DNA of 64,000 bases from Axinella damicornis (GCA_963931865.1 OZ007505.1:16233616-16297615), one strand, 5' to 3'; positions 11,746 through 24,323 are shown, counted from the first letter of the stretch. Notes: generated from the sequence alone by a model not told the origin. Translations and numbers: made by a program.

Positions 11746-12587
11746 TTGGCATTTAACTTTCTATAAGCATTGTATATTTCTGGCAAAGTGGAAGTCATAG
11801 AAACATTAGTAACTGCAGTTTTGCAAACATGGTCACTTGGTTCTTGGGTTCTAGCACACTAGATTCAAGGTTACTTCATCTTAGATTTTTCATTGGGTCC
11901 CCTACATTAGCACATTAATATTCATTGGAATTACCTTGCGGCTCTGCCAGAGTTCTATGTTTGCCTGTTGTACCGCTTTGCCAGTGCTTTGTTTGTCTGT
12001 TGGCAGTGTTGCACGCCGTCCGAGTCGAAATTGCTGTGTTGTTGTGTTTACGTTACGTAATTTACATCTCGAGTAGAAAGGGTTAATGCTTGGTTGCGTG
12101 TCACGGAGTTTCACGGATTTCCGTATAAACTGCGCCCAAAACCAAAAATCGCAGGAACGCCCCCTTCTGATATCCACATAGCTGCAGCCCAGGGATCAAT
12201 GGTGTACAACTGGAAGAATTACAACTCAAGCAACCCTGCAGTTACAGTGCGTTCTCTCGTATGCTGCTCTTGTAAGCTATGTCACAACCTGTCTACCACC
12301 AGTTTGGCCAGCCCACAGTGGAATGTAAGTCCAGAACCAAATTGAGGCAGACCATGTCTAGCTCTGATAATTAATTTTGTGCTTTTTTGTCATGAAAACC
12401 AACTCATGGTGGATTCCCTCATTATTAGCAGCTATAGCTTAGTGATGGACTGACAAATGGCCTGTGTGTGCATGTAGTTTTGCTGGAGATTAAAAATTTA
12501 AAGTGCCAGGAGGAGTATGCATGGATCACTTCAACATACCTGTTTCCCAGTTGGAGGTCCCTTCTGTCTTTTGTTCTGGTTGTTGAA
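11746..12587. other. Upstream of the BTBD9-like gene, no exon identified
   Basis: The first coding exon of the BTBD9-like gene must lie upstream of 13,230 and should end one base into a codon. An open stretch at 12,094-12,345 was inspected but shows no match to a BTBD9 N-terminus and no decisive splice sites. No promoter element can be supported. Confidence 0.3.
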
Positions 12588-13061
12588 TACCGTATTTCCG
12601 CTAATGGACACCACCCTCGAATAGACACCACCGTTGAATACACACCACCCTCAAGTAGACACCGCAACCACTATAAGCATGTGTGCACAGTATGATGTCA
12701 CACTAGATACACGTGGGGACAATTTGTATATCTTCTTGATAGTTCTAACAGTCATTCTCCTCCATTTTCAACATGGCCTGGGACAAGGCAATGTGATATA
12801 TAGTTTCCAACCATGGTGGCATAGAAACTTGCCACTGATCTTACCAGCAGACTCAGGAACTGTCTTGTGGTACATGGTTGTAGTTGTGGTTGCTGCTCTT
12901 CCGAATAGCTACAGCAAATATTCGATCTTGCCACGTCCTTGCATTTTGGGGGGTGTATAATTTAGACTCATTGAATATTTGAGTAAATGCTCCCTCCCCA
13001 TTTTAGACTCAAAGTAGAAAATCGGGGGGGGGGGGGGGGGGTATTAGCGGGAGACTACGGT
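12588..13061. mobile_element. MITE-like element with TACCGTA ends
   Basis: The left end TACCGTATTTCCGCTAATGG is matched in inverted orientation by ATTAGCGGGAGACTACGGTA at the right. The start contains a short repeated CACC-rich motif (GACACCACC), and a poly-G run lies at about 13,024-13,041. It sits in the intron before the first recognised BTBD9-like exon. Target duplication is unclear. Confidence 0.55.
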
Positions 13062-13229
13062 ATTATACTGCTGACTGCTCATCATAGCAGACAGGGTAGA
13101 TTTTTCACACTGCTCATTGCTTTGTTGAAGAAACGTAAAACCAGCCAGGTGCTGAAAACCCAATTGTGTGATACTTGTTTCCTTCCTGTTGTGACTATGC
13201 ACATTGCATGAATTAATTGTCCTCCGCAG

Positions 13230-16200
13230 TTGATGTCGATCACCTTGTTGAGGTCCGAAAAGTGTTTTTGCAGCTGTTGGAGCTTGGCAAGCACAGTGAT
13301 GTCACCTTCATCATCACCGAGGACGGGGAAGATCATCGTATCCCTGCCCACCGTGTCATCCTGGCATCACAGTCAGAGTATTTTGACCGGCTGCTGTTTG
13401 GAGAGATGAGGGAGGCCCACCCAGATGCTGAAATACCACTCCAGGATACCCCACTGGAAGCCTTCCAGCTGCTGATGAAGTACACCTATTGTGGAAAGAT
13501 GAAGATCGCGGACTCAGACCTGCAGGTATGATGTACATATCCAACCTTTCCATATGCGCCCTTTCATTCCTTTCAACCATGTATTAGCTCAGTGCTATAC
13601 ATTCATAAGTTCCAACTCAGCCAAAGAACTGTATGCATGTCATCTTTTATTACATGCCATCAGTTTTGTGGCCCATTACTGAAATCAGTGCAACTTGCAG
13701 CTACCTTAATCCATAATCGTTTGAGCTGAGCATGTGGCACCTACAAGAGCCAGGATGCCTCATGCCACTATGTAGATCTGTGTTTCTGTTGCTGGAGTTA
13801 TTGAGACAACTCTACTCAGGTATAGGTATCTGTATAGTTGACGTTTCTTTCATATTGCATAGGAATTACTATGGTAATTTTTTCCTCCCATTATTTTAGC
13901 TTAAGTTTGACATTGTCAGACTAGCAGATCGGTTTGGATTCCACATCCTGAAGAGTGCGCTAGGTGACCATCTTAGAGACATTGTCTGCTATTCAAATGT
14001 GCTACCAATCCTTACGCATGCAGACATCTTCCGACTAGAGCAGGCTAAGGCCACCTGCTTTCACTTCCTTGACACAAAAGCACAGTCGGTTCTAAACGAA
14101 GCAAGTGAGGACTTTCTTTCCCTGCCACAGAAGTACCTTGAGGAGATTGTCTGCCGCGACAGCTTTGTCACTGAGGAAATTGATGTGTTTCAGTTAGTGA
14201 GAAAGTGGTTGGAGTACAACAAAAAAACCAAAGATGAATCAGCCAGTCTGCTGCAGCTAGTCCGTCTGTGTGAAATCTCTCCTGAGTTGTTGTTTGCTGC
14301 AGTTGAGCCTAGTGGTCTGTTTGACACTGAGACAATGTTTGAGGCAATGAAAGTTTCCTGCAAGCCAGAGTTGGAACGTATGACTCCTCGAGGATTCACA
14401 GAACCAGGTTTAGTGTTCATCCACAAAATTGAGCCATTGATGCCTATAAAATTTTGTTTGACCTATGACCTTGGGGGTTCCACTGAGCTCTTCAGCAACA
14501 TCAATTTAGCTTTGTTCCCAGGCATGAAATAATGAGCCATGTCCCAGGTATGTGATGGACTGTATTCCAGCCCTTTTCCACACAAAGGGCATAAATAACC
14601 AGGAGGCCCCTGTACTTGTATGTGATGTGTATAATGTACGTAGATACATGGCTAGGCCTCCACATCCAACCTACAGTGTTGTAACAAGCAACTTAGAGGT
14701 GGGGAGGCCTGCATCTCTATGTATACAAACATCCCACATGCAGATCAGAACCTCTTTGAAGAAGAAGACCTTTCATACCATTACACCGATTCACTGCAAC
14801 CCAATTGGAAGAAGGCTAACAACAGAGTAAGTGCTGTTACCAAGAAAACACACAACTTTCAGTCCAACGATATCCTGTACCATGGCTTGCGATTGGGAAG
14901 CACTGCTGGCTTGCAATCGGGTTCGGGCTTGCAATTGGGAAGCGCTGCTCACTTACCTTTGGGAAGCACTGCTGGCTTGCGATTGGGTAGCACTGCTGGC
15001 TTTCAATTAGGAAACACTGCTGGCTTTCAATTAGGAAACACTGCTGGCTTTCAATTAGGAAATACTGCTGCCTTCCAATTCGGAAGCACTCCTGCGCCCA
15101 CATTTAGTACTAGCACTAGCAGCACTAGCAGTGGTGTAGTTCGCACTGGCCGGTTCCGAGCTCCCACTTCCATCATCATTGATCTGAGCAGGGTGTATCT
15201 GGTAAACAACATCGTCTTGGAGCTTGTGAAATCAAGTTCACCGTACATCATTCAAGTCTCCAGGGATAACAGGACCTGGAGGCAGCTGATTGACTACTTG
15301 ATGATGTGCTCCAGTAGGCAGGTCCTCTGGTTTCCCAAGCAAGCTGTGAGGTACCACATAACAGTTCTTTCATCAATTGGCATGCTTCAGGCCTTAGTAA
15401 TGCACAGCTTTAATTTTTCACTTCTTTGTGTTCCTGATGCAGGTATATGCAGTTTGTTCCATCTCATATGTGTACAGTTCAGTTACACTCCTGTGCACTA
15501 ATGTCCGAGGTACCAGCATTTGCCCTCCGAGATTCAGGAGTCATTGGTTGGTTCTAAAGATGATCTGGCGCCTTGTTTTCTTGGTGTTCTTTTTCTTTTT
15601 CCCCTGTGGGACTTAAGGGCCCAAGAGAAGGCATGCATGCAGAGTCTACTTAAACCTGGACCAATTGTTTCATGTCCCCTCTGAAGGACATTTTTGGGTT
15701 AGGACTGAGTGCATGCACCCTGGAGGACAAAGAGAATTCCTGTTGTACCATCCCGACTAGAGCTATTTTCCACTATACAGCTTGTGGCTTACTTATTTAT
15801 CCCTGTAGCTCCTCTTGAACCTTTCACTCCACTCCATCTCAAAACTACAAGTGCCAATTCTGATGTCATGGCAGGATATGTGGTGACCTTCCATCAGCCA
15901 TACTCCTTCTCTCTGTTGAGGTATATGTATATATCATACAGCGCTACTTTTGATGATTAGTAGCTAGTCAGAGAACGTGCAACCTGTACCATGGTTCAGG
16001 TCCCATCTATTGTTGACTAGTTGCCTGTGCGGTGGCCCTGGAGGTCGCGTCTAATGCATAGGGCCTATGGCCTAATGACGTAATACCCAATGCGCAATAC
16101 CTAATACCCAATGCGCAATACCTAATACACGATAGACTTAATACCTGACACTCGATGCATAATACGCCTAATACCTATGACCTAATGCGCAATACCCAAT

Positions 16201-16997
16201 ACGCGACAGACGTAATACCTGATACCCGATACACAATATGCCTAATACCTACGACCTAACGCCGCAATACCCAAAGCGTAGTACCTAATACCCAACATGG
16301 AATAGCCCTAATGTCACAATGCCCCACAATATGCAATTGGGGCTCACTAAGTTCACGGATATGATGTCATCACAAGAATGAACCCTGACCTTGCGATGGA
16401 CGCCAACTTCGATGACCTCCACCTGTACCTGTTGTGAAGAATGGCGTAGCTACTACGGCTGTAATAAGAGAACCTGGAGAAGACGCCGGTGTCTTCATCG
16501 TAAGAATTCTGGAGCTTCCATGCTTCGTCGTAAGAATTTCTTCAGGCTAGCTATCTAGCTATCAATGAAACATGTAGCTAGATAGGAGACTGATTGTGAG
16601 ATAAATTCTCCAGTGTCCGTCAGGAGATATCCTTAACTGCACAGCTGTATGGAGATATATATATCCACTCGTGGAGAGCCTCTGACTCTCCTCCTGTGAC
16701 ACTGATGATCAACAGCAAGATCTCAGCATAATGCTGATCAAAGACTGCTCTCTCAAACTTGTCCCTACCAACACCAGAGAGCAGATGCCAGAGAGGCTCT
16801 CCAAGCTGCCAGGAAAATTCACCCAACTGAGACCTTTCAGTCCCCTTGAAATTTGCTCTCTGGGACAACCATTTCAGCAAATGAAATCTCTGGCCGATAC
16901 CTTGAAACAATTCTGCCGAAGATGTGAATTGCATGTGTGTTCATTCCACATTAATTGTGTAACTCATTGAGTTGAGACTCAAGCACTCCCCCCCCCC

Positions 16998-17028
<31 letters not shown>

Positions 17029-19729
17029 ACACTAATTGCCTATTTCTGTTTTGCAAGTAACTTGCCTTTATGTACAGTTCAGCCAAAGTCTTCTCTCAGA
17101 AGCTACCTTGTGTCCTTGGCTAGCTATAATATATAATCATGTCATAATTATACATCTCATACTGTCATATACATCTCATACTGTTGAGCCTCTTCTGGAC
17201 GACGAATCTATATTTATTATAGCCTACCAACATACTGTACTTTTAGCAAGACTTGCAAATTTTGAAGTGAAATCCGTTTGAACCGCAAATCCGTTTAATA
17301 ACCGGAAGTCGTCTGCTTCCAAATCACGCAGCTGCTCTATAGTAGCCTCGTTCCCAGTCCCACGCCCAGCTTTTCGTCGCTGCTTAGTACCCGCTTTACC
17401 GTACTAAGCAGCGACGAAAAGCTGGGCGTGGGACTGGGTACGAGGCTAGCTCTATAGCGCTTCTGGCTACCGTGAAGTGTATATTCATAGCTAGCTAAAT
17501 ATTTCCGGCTGGAAACCATATAGACTAGGTGCCCAGGCCACATCAAAGTAAACGCTCTGCCCTCAGTTGTTGCAAGGTTTAGTAAAAGTACAGTACACAC
17601 ACACTTCCACGCACAAATTGTTCATCCAAGAAACAGGCAATCATAATTGATAATGTCCCCGTTGGTTGGAAACTAGCTAACTCCTTACTTGCCAGTCAAT
17701 TTTCTGACAATCACTGGCTGTCTCCGAGTCCCTACTAGCTACACTGTACAACATTCCTGTTTTTCTCTTGCGGGAAGTTCTGGTGCCAGAAGTTGTTACG
17801 ATGAAGTTCCTGCGTCTTCTCCAGGTTCTCTTAGTACAGCCCACTTCTAAAGCCCAAGGTGAAGCTTCCGTAGTAGCTACGCAATTCTAGGTGGAGGTCA
17901 TAGAAGTTGGCGTCCATCGCAAGGTCAGGGTTCATTCCTGCGATGACATCATATCCTCAGATCATGCGAACTTCGTGAGCCCCAATTGCGGGGCATTGCG
18001 ACATTAGGGCTATTCCGTGTTGGGTATTAGGTACTACGCTTTGGGTATTGCGGCGTTAGGTCGTAGGTATTAGGCATATTGTGTATCGGGTATCAGGTAT
18101 TACGTCTGTCGCGTATTGGGTATTGCGCGTTAGGTCATAGGTATTAGGCGTATTATGCATCGGGTGTCAGGTATTAAGTCTATCGTGTATTAGGTATTGC
18201 GCATTGGGTATTAGGTATTGCGCATTGGGTATTACGTCATTAGGCCATAGGCCCTATGCATTAGACGCGACCTCCAGGGCCACCGCATGCCTGTCATGTA
18301 AATAAGTAGGCAATCAGCTCACAGTAAACATTACTGGTTCTCACTGATCTGCACAACAACTAATTATATATGCAAGTACAATTTTACCTTTGTGCTGTCT
18401 GCTTGGGAAGTCCGATTCATCAACCATGATCCTCCCTTTCTTTCCACTTGACCATCCTCCCTGCGATCGAATTAACCTTACCCTCACCTTGCGCAAACTA
18501 AATTTTGAGCAGACTCTTTAATTGTTGGTTGGAGTACAGACCACTCAACCACTTGCCCCCAGCAAGGAATTCACACATAGCATGGTCTTTCCTTGATCCC
18601 CCTTGAAATAATTATATCGCAACATGTAGTCTATTACAATAAACTACTGTACCAGAACAGTTCTGGGGCATGATTTTGAAAGGCGAGTTTGAGCTACCAA
18701 CAAGTTGACAAGTACTGGCTACCAGGAGTGTGGCTGCCACTTGCATGTTTATGAACTGTGTACATTTCAACTTGGTGGAACATGTTGTATTCAAGCAACA
18801 GTATGGTCAATCTACCTAGTCAAAAATGGTGGCTGCATGGAATGACTGCTCTTAGTCTACAAAATAACTGTAGCTAATCCTGCCCATTTTCTGAAGCAAA
18901 TGCAGCCTACAGAATTTGCATTATGCTAACTAACTCTCTTCTTGTGCCCTCTTCTTAGACTGGTGCTCTTAAGGGATTTTGATGAAGGGAACAGGATTGA
19001 TGTGCAAGTCACAATTGAGGGTCATGCACAAGTATATGACTTCAAAGATCAGGAATTTGGGTATGACATTGTCAATGCATGCATGGTTAATAGTTATTAC
19101 TGTTAATCCAAGATATAGATTTTCTCCTCTTTATTCGGATTCAGCAAGGATATTGAAGTGAGATTTGCAGAAAGGCTTGTGCATCAATTCACAGTCTTAG
19201 CAAAACCTACTGAAGAAGAACAGGTAATATGCACGGTAGTCAGTCACATCAAAGCTCTTATTATTTGTGTGCCACCTTTCTAGTTCAGTAGTATAACCAC
19301 TGACTGCATAATTATGTCGATCCTTTCAGAGAAATCTCTTTGAGACTTGCATTTGGTTTAGAGTACAGGCCACACAGTGCATCCCTTGCAGGACAGTTTA
19401 CATAGCCCAAGCATGGAGGACATCAATCCCTTGGGTCATGCAGCCCCTTGGCTTAACCAGACTGCATTGAGCATACAGCCTTGCCTTTAAATTGCCTCAC
19501 CTAAAAAGCATGCAGCTACAATGAATGGCTCCTTATAGATAGTGGTGTACATTGCCTGATACAGATGCAGACAAGCGAAGAAAAGGAAAGTGAGGGGGAA
19601 GAGCAGCCAACAGAAACGATAGCATCGTACAGTATACCGGCAAAAGAGCAACAGTTATTTCAACCAGTGGACAGTTTCAACACTGGACAGTTCAATATTA
19701 CATTTGTTATCCAGGCATATGCATCATAG
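13230..19729 (+). CDS. BTBD9: BTBD9-like protein (BTB-BACK-discoidin-discoidin), 5' end missing
   Basis: Eight exons share one frame: 13,230-13,525; 13,900-14,407; 14,743-15,350; 15,443-15,546; 15,809-15,920; 18,959-19,060; 19,145-19,223; 19,565-19,729 (TAG). The first is a BTB/POZ domain (SDVTFIITEDGEDHRIPAHR, YFDRLLFGEMREA). The second is a BACK domain (LVRLCEISPELLFAAVEPSG). The third and fourth give a first discoidin-like fold (IQVSRDNRTWRQLIDY) after an inserted octapeptide repeat. Exons five to eight give a second discoidin-like fold (VVTFHQPYSFSLL, then LVLLRDFDEGNRIDVQVTIE). About 658 residues are visible, against about 612 in human BTBD9. The family acts as a CUL3-type substrate adaptor. 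The start exon was not found; a TTG-initiated reading at 13,217 crosses a splice acceptor and is not a start. The donor at 15,546 is inferred from phase: without it the frame stops at 15,557. Three kilobases of the intron before 18,959 include a foldback element. Confidence 0.75.
14880..15085 (+). repeat. Coding octapeptide repeat in the BTBD9-like gene
   Basis: Roughly nine imperfect 24-bp units encode the series LGSTAGLQ, LGSTAGLR, LGNTAGFQ and relatives, followed by a Ser/Thr run. The array separates the BACK domain from the first discoidin-like domain. Human BTBD9 has no such insert, as far as I know the family. Confidence 0.85.
16988..17032 (+). repeat. Poly-C run followed by (AC)n
   Basis: About 27 C followed by about nine AC repeats, inside the foldback element core. 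Confidence 0.95.
17343..17448. mobile_element. TAGYCTCG-family MITE, 106 bp
   Basis: Ends TAGCCTCGTTCCCAGTCCCA and the inverted GGGTACGAGGCTA. GCTCTATAG flanks both sides (17,334-17,342 and 17,449-17,457), a 9-bp target duplication. The arms around CCCAGCTTTTCGTCGCTGCT pair almost completely. It is nested in the 16,028-18,287 foldback element. Confidence 0.9.
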
Positions 19730-20678
19730 CACATTCAACTTGTGTTTGCTATAGTATAGCACAGTTTGAGTTCTAACAGTTACACTTAATTTACTCTAGG
19801 TATAGTGTACAGTATTGAATTGTGTATTGGATTGCATGGTACATACCGGGTAGATCTTCTCATGGCTTTTCTACTACTGTTTCCGCAATAATTGTCAGAC
19901 TGTTAGAAATGAAAACATTAACATTATGTCCACTGAAGACTGCAAGCAGATAAAGAATACATTCACAATAGAATGTATAATAGCAGCTAAGTACCTTGTT
20001 TGCTCAAGCTCCATTTAGATTTCTCTAGCTGTGGGGACTTTATTAACAAACACCTCTACAACCTCCCCTGGCCATGGACCATTATGTATATATCAGTAAC
20101 TGAATATCTCAAACTTCTACTCTGAGTGTATATATACAATAATATATCATTATGGATTGTTCATCAAACATTATGCACAAGCCAACTATAGCTATACCAT
20201 TGTGATCAGCATGAATGGAGTATTCCAGTGATGTCCATTTTGCTGACATGTCAGTCAATTTTGATCAAAAATCATGAAAAAAAATCCAGCCTTTGGCTGA
20301 GTGCGATTTTTGACCCCAAAAATGTGACTGAGGTTAAAATCATTTTAAGTACATTGCTGGAATATCTCATTCACATACTGAGTACTACATTTTCTTCCAA
20401 GTCTATTCCCAATCCCAATTTTGGTTCATTGGCTAGCAGAAATGGCACATCAGTCACGTGCACCCTATAGAACAGGAGTGCTGTTTCTGCCAATTTGGTG
20501 CAATCCCAAAATTGGCATGTCAAAATGTGGTAGAAAATGGTATACCTTGTCCACATGCATGCATGACTGTAAAACGAAGTGATGCCCCACCTATAATTTA
20601 GAACTGTATGTTCATTTTGAATCTAAACAATTTGCATGACAATGCTATGCACTTGGATCCTCCTTTCAAGCTTATCAT
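19730..20678. other. Convergent intergenic region with a dispersed repeat
   Basis: This lies between the 3' ends of the BTBD9-like gene and MFSD4-like gene A. About 20,200-20,560 resembles 42,955-43,270 (shared GATGTCCATTTTG, AGCCTTTGG, ACAGGAGTGCTGTTTCTGCC). Shorter pieces recur near 38,110 and 42,645. No gene seen. Confidence 0.55.
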
Positions 20679-22550
20679 TCACAACTCAGTCTCTGTTGCA
20701 TCCAACAAAAGTTCTTCACCATCATCCTTCCCATTTGCAAGTTTATTGTTCCTGTTTACAAGTTCGTTTGGTTCTGTAATGTCTTGAGTTCTCTCCAACC
20801 TTCTATACTTTTGATGCTTTGAACCAAGGGTCCTCCTTTTCTGCACATGGGCAGTGACAAACAAAGCTGCAACAATCACGGCTGACATGATGACCCCACA
20901 AAAGGTGAAGTATATTAGTGAATCTGGAGACACCTGGGCTATCAGAACACCAACTACAGCAGGGAGTATCGTATTGCCTAGTGTACCACCTGTGACAATT
21001 ACCGAAGTTGCCTTCCCACTGCTTTCAACATTTTCTCCCAGCCAGACCATGGTGGTTGGAAATATTGATGCATAACTGGCGCCGAGAATGGCTGCCCCAA
21101 GCCAGATTGCAGTGGCATTGTGTGGAAAGAACACCATTATAGTTGCAGCTAGTAGGCTCCCACTGAGGTTCATCGTCATCATCACGGAAGCACGCACTTT
21201 CAGCAGTGCTAGGGTCACAGAGAACAGCCTCATGAAGGTAAAGGTGCCCCAGTACACCGACGTCAATACTGCTGCATCAGGTTTGCTAATGTGTAGTTTG
21301 CCCTTAACAGACGCTGTGAAGATGAGACTTCCGAAAGAAAATTCAAGTCCAACGTATACAAAGATGAAGAGGAAGAGAAGGGAAAACACAGTAACCTTGT
21401 ACACAAGTGGGTACTTAGCAGTTTGTCTCTTTGTGTTTTCAGCAGTGGGAACGCTATCACCACTATCCTTCGCTGTATGACATCTTGAATGTTTTATTGC
21501 ATAGTAGGCAAAAGCCAGCAGTGGTACGATGAAGAAGGATGCAGATATCCAGTATGGCCACCCTAGTAAATATCTCCCCACAGATGGTGCAGTGGTAAGA
21601 TTTGAGCAATTAGTAAGGTTCTCTAAGATGACTGGGCTGAGCACTGCTGTCGTGAGATTATAATCAGCCGTGAGATTAAAGCATGTGTTGTTCAGGAACT
21701 CTATGCAGTTAGTACTGTTATGAATATCTAAATATGGTAGACCTCCAGACCCAAAATCCTCTGTGCCAAATTGAAGATGGAGATCCGAGCATGAGAGGTT
21801 GGTAAAGTCATTTGCACCATCTGATCCCTCCTCACTGATGAACGGTTTTGAGATTAGGGGAGCAATAAAGGCACCAAGAGCCCACGCAAAGTGCAACAAT
21901 TGCATACACGGTCCGACTTTGTCTCCCCACAGCCTCATCAGCACAGCATGTGCCCCTGAGTAGCAGCAGAGACAGTTGCAATCAAACTATGGTAGTCTCA
22001 TCCATGCCCCTGGTGGAGAACGTCTTGTTGCTTGAACTAGATTTCTTGTCAATAACACCTCTCTCATCTGGAATGTCAGATGACTAACCAAGTTGTATAC
22101 TATAGAGCACCCAAGTAATCATTTTAAGTGTTATGTCACCGAACAATTGAAGTGTCAAAAGCAGCTCAGTTTAAATAGCTCAGTGATGGGTGGTGAGGAG
22201 AATTCATTTCTGATCCTCTTCGCTGCTAATAGGACTTTTCTAATTCAAAAAGGTCCACCACCATTCAGTGCTATCCTGGACACGACTCTGTGACAAGAAT
22301 TCTAATGCAAACCACCAGATGTTCTCAACTGACAGTGACCGACGGTAATGGATGTCTGGCCACGAGACTACAGCTAAGGCTATGAGTAAGGCGGGTGCTC
22401 ATGGACCTACCATTATCCAAGGATCCCATTGCTACTCCCATGAAGAGCATGAGCACAGTAAGCATCGCAATGTGAACTGAGAGTGGGATGGCCACTGTGG
22501 CTGTAAGGGCGAATAATAGATGCTACATAAATGGGGTGAAACTTACTAAT

Positions 22551-22585
<35 letters not shown>

Positions 22586-24244
22586 CTCATTAAGTTCTCT
22601 GATGTGGTCATATATTTGGGTCCCCCCCCCCCCCCCCCAAATAAAAATCCAGCCACATACGCATCTGATGCAAAATGTTCAAAGTGACTCGATCATCCAA
22701 GTCCATCCTTTTCTTTTAACTGCCATACTCTTTCTCTCTTAATGAGTAGAAACCGCGCTGCTGGTAGCCAGTGAATCATGGCCCAGGTTTTAGCGGATAC
22801 CTTGAAGAATCACGACGGACTCTCCCCAATTAATGCACACGGAATAAACAACTGAGGCTGGATGCAAACTACTCACTCGGGCAGGCTCATCCCATCATAC
22901 CAATATCATCTGCTTAATAAGCCAATAAACATAATAAACAGTATAACTTACTAGCAATTCCAGTCAGGAGGATACCAACTACGAAAGCATATGAAAGCCT
23001 CGGCAGCTTGTCAAACAGGATTCCTGTCCCCACGCTCCCAATGCCATGGCCGAAGGCCCGGACAGCAAACATGGCAGCCAGGACACTTATCCCGACGGAG
23101 AGGTGGCTGGCTAGGTCAAGTAAGGTAGGCCCAAACACCAACACAGAAGAGCCCTGTGTGGATGAGAGGTACTACAAGTGGTCTATAGCACATGTACACA
23201 AGGGGACTGCATGGTACCGCGCATATAGCAAACACAATAAAAACTGCCTGTAGATACAGGACTGGGTGCATGGGCATCGAACTTCTCCGTGCCAACACCA
23301 TATTCTCACGCATTCAAGTCTGTGGTGGGAACACTTGCACTTTTGGATTTGGCTTTTTCTGTGATTCCGCTGCTTAGAGGAGTACCCTCCACACAGGAAA
23401 TAACGTAGCTAATATTCAGTAGTGAAATGCTCCCACCATGGAGGTGGGAGCATCACAGAGCAACTGACAATGATGGTACCCGTCCAGTCCTGTATATAGA
23501 GGTAGTTTTCCTGTGAAATCAAGTAGGATAAGTAGACAAAGTTATACTAAAGATGTCTGTGAACCTCTACTGATTCTTACAGCCCACTGAATCAGAATTA
23601 AGTTATCAATAGTCACTTATGGGTCATGTTTGTAACTGTACTATTGAAGTGTACTCGCTGCTTTCTGTTTCTGTGCACAACACAAGACTGGCCTTCCATT
23701 GATCCTTGCCATGACTCACATGGATCACAGCTATGTCGCCAGACATGCTATGCACTTGCAGTAGTCACGTGATACTGCTTAGCCTCCATTCAGGCGATTC
23801 ACTCAACACTCCAACCCCCCATGGTTACAGGACAGTTTGTCACATATCCATACAAAGAACTAAAATTTGACTTTATATGGCAGTGACACCTAGCCTCGTT
23901 CCCAGGCCAGCTTTGGTTGCTTGTACTGCAAGCGACAAAAGCTGGGCATGGAGGCCTGGGAACGAGGCTAAGTGGCACCCTCTTGGCCTAGTCATCTCAC
24001 TCATGATCACCATGCAGATCAATTAACGAAAATAAAAGTGGTAGGGCCTACCTGTAACTTACAACTTGAGCCCTTACTGTAACATTGTAAATCCATTCCC
24101 CCTCCCACTCACCAGCCCGACAAATGCAAGCGAGAACCATAAGCTGACGAAGATCCGATGGCTGTTCCATTTTCTGATCTCAGAGAACCACTTTATCGGG
24201 TTGCAGAGTAAACTCGCTCGCCTAAGCACCCTCGAGTCCTCCAT
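20679..24244 (-). CDS. MFSD4-like major facilitator transporter, paralogue A
   Basis: Four exons on the minus strand: 24,244-24,113 (ATG), 23,153-22,952, 22,500-22,411 and 21,955-20,679 (TGA). All have GT-AG borders and matching phases, giving 566 residues. The order matches MFSD4A/NaGLT1-type proteins: a short cytoplasmic N-terminus, TM1 from RIFVSLWFSLAFVGL, then FGPTLLDLASHLSVGISVLA, the family signature LMRLWGDKVGPCMQLLHFAW, and a long luminal loop with many N-x-S/T sites after PLISKPF. A second six-helix half and an acidic C-terminus follow. Members transport sugars or other small solutes at the plasma membrane; the substrate cannot be read from sequence. A 70-bp palindromic element lies nine bases upstream of the ATG. 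Gene C has the same exon lengths for exons 2 and 3 (202 and 90 bp). Confidence 0.88.
22552..22639 (+). repeat. Two poly-C tracts in an MFSD4-A intron
   Basis: Runs of about 32 C (22,552-22,583) and 18 C (22,622-22,639). On the transcribed minus strand these read as poly-G. Confidence 0.95.
23891..23970. mobile_element. TAGYCTCG-family MITE, 80 bp
   Basis: Ends TAGCCTCGTTCCCAGGCC and inverted GGCCTGGGAACGAGGCTA. The flanks are AGTGACACC and AGTGGCACC, 8 of 9 bases equal, so a slightly diverged 9-bp duplication. It lies in intron 1 of MFSD4-like gene A. Confidence 0.9.
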
Positions 24245-24253
24245 CCAAGACAG

Positions 24254-24323
24254 TAGTCTCGCGGGCCAGCCTCTCGCCACACCCACTGCAGTGGGTGTGG
24301 CGAGAGGCTGGCCCGCGAGACTA
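24254..24323. mobile_element. 70-bp perfect palindrome abutting the MFSD4-A start codon
   Basis: Two 35-bp arms with no mismatch and no loop, outer bases TAGTCTCGCGGGCCAG. CCAAGACAG flanks both sides (24,245-24,253 and 24,324-24,332), a 9-bp duplication. The gene-side copy of the duplication directly precedes the ATG (24,244-24,242), so it supplies the Kozak context. In a transcript starting further upstream the element would form a 35-bp hairpin in the 5' leader. Confidence 0.92.

Larger units (their letters stand above)
16028..18287. mobile_element. 2.26-kb foldback element with arms of about 500 bp
   Basis: The ends are TGCGGTGGCCCTGGAGGTCG at 16,028 and its reverse complement ending at 18,287. 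TGCCTG flanks both sides (16,022-16,027 and 18,288-18,293). The arms pair over about 16,028-16,510 and 17,790-18,287 and contain irregular TAATACCC/GCGCAATA reiterations. The centre has no convincing transposase. It lies in an intron of the BTBD9-like gene. The 6-bp duplication, or 7 bp if the next T is counted, and these ends do not match the TAGYCTCG family. Confidence 0.85.

Noticed and set aside
13217..13531. Start of the BTBD9-like protein at 13,217
   Set aside because: The codon is TTG and a good AG acceptor at 13,228-13,229 follows it, so the exon starts at 13,230 and the true start is upstream.
20854..21480. Plus-strand ORFs opposite the MFSD4-like genes (also 25,055-25,724 and 49,488-50,138)
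   Set aside because: They are antisense shadows of the transporter exons and recur only because the genes are paralogous.
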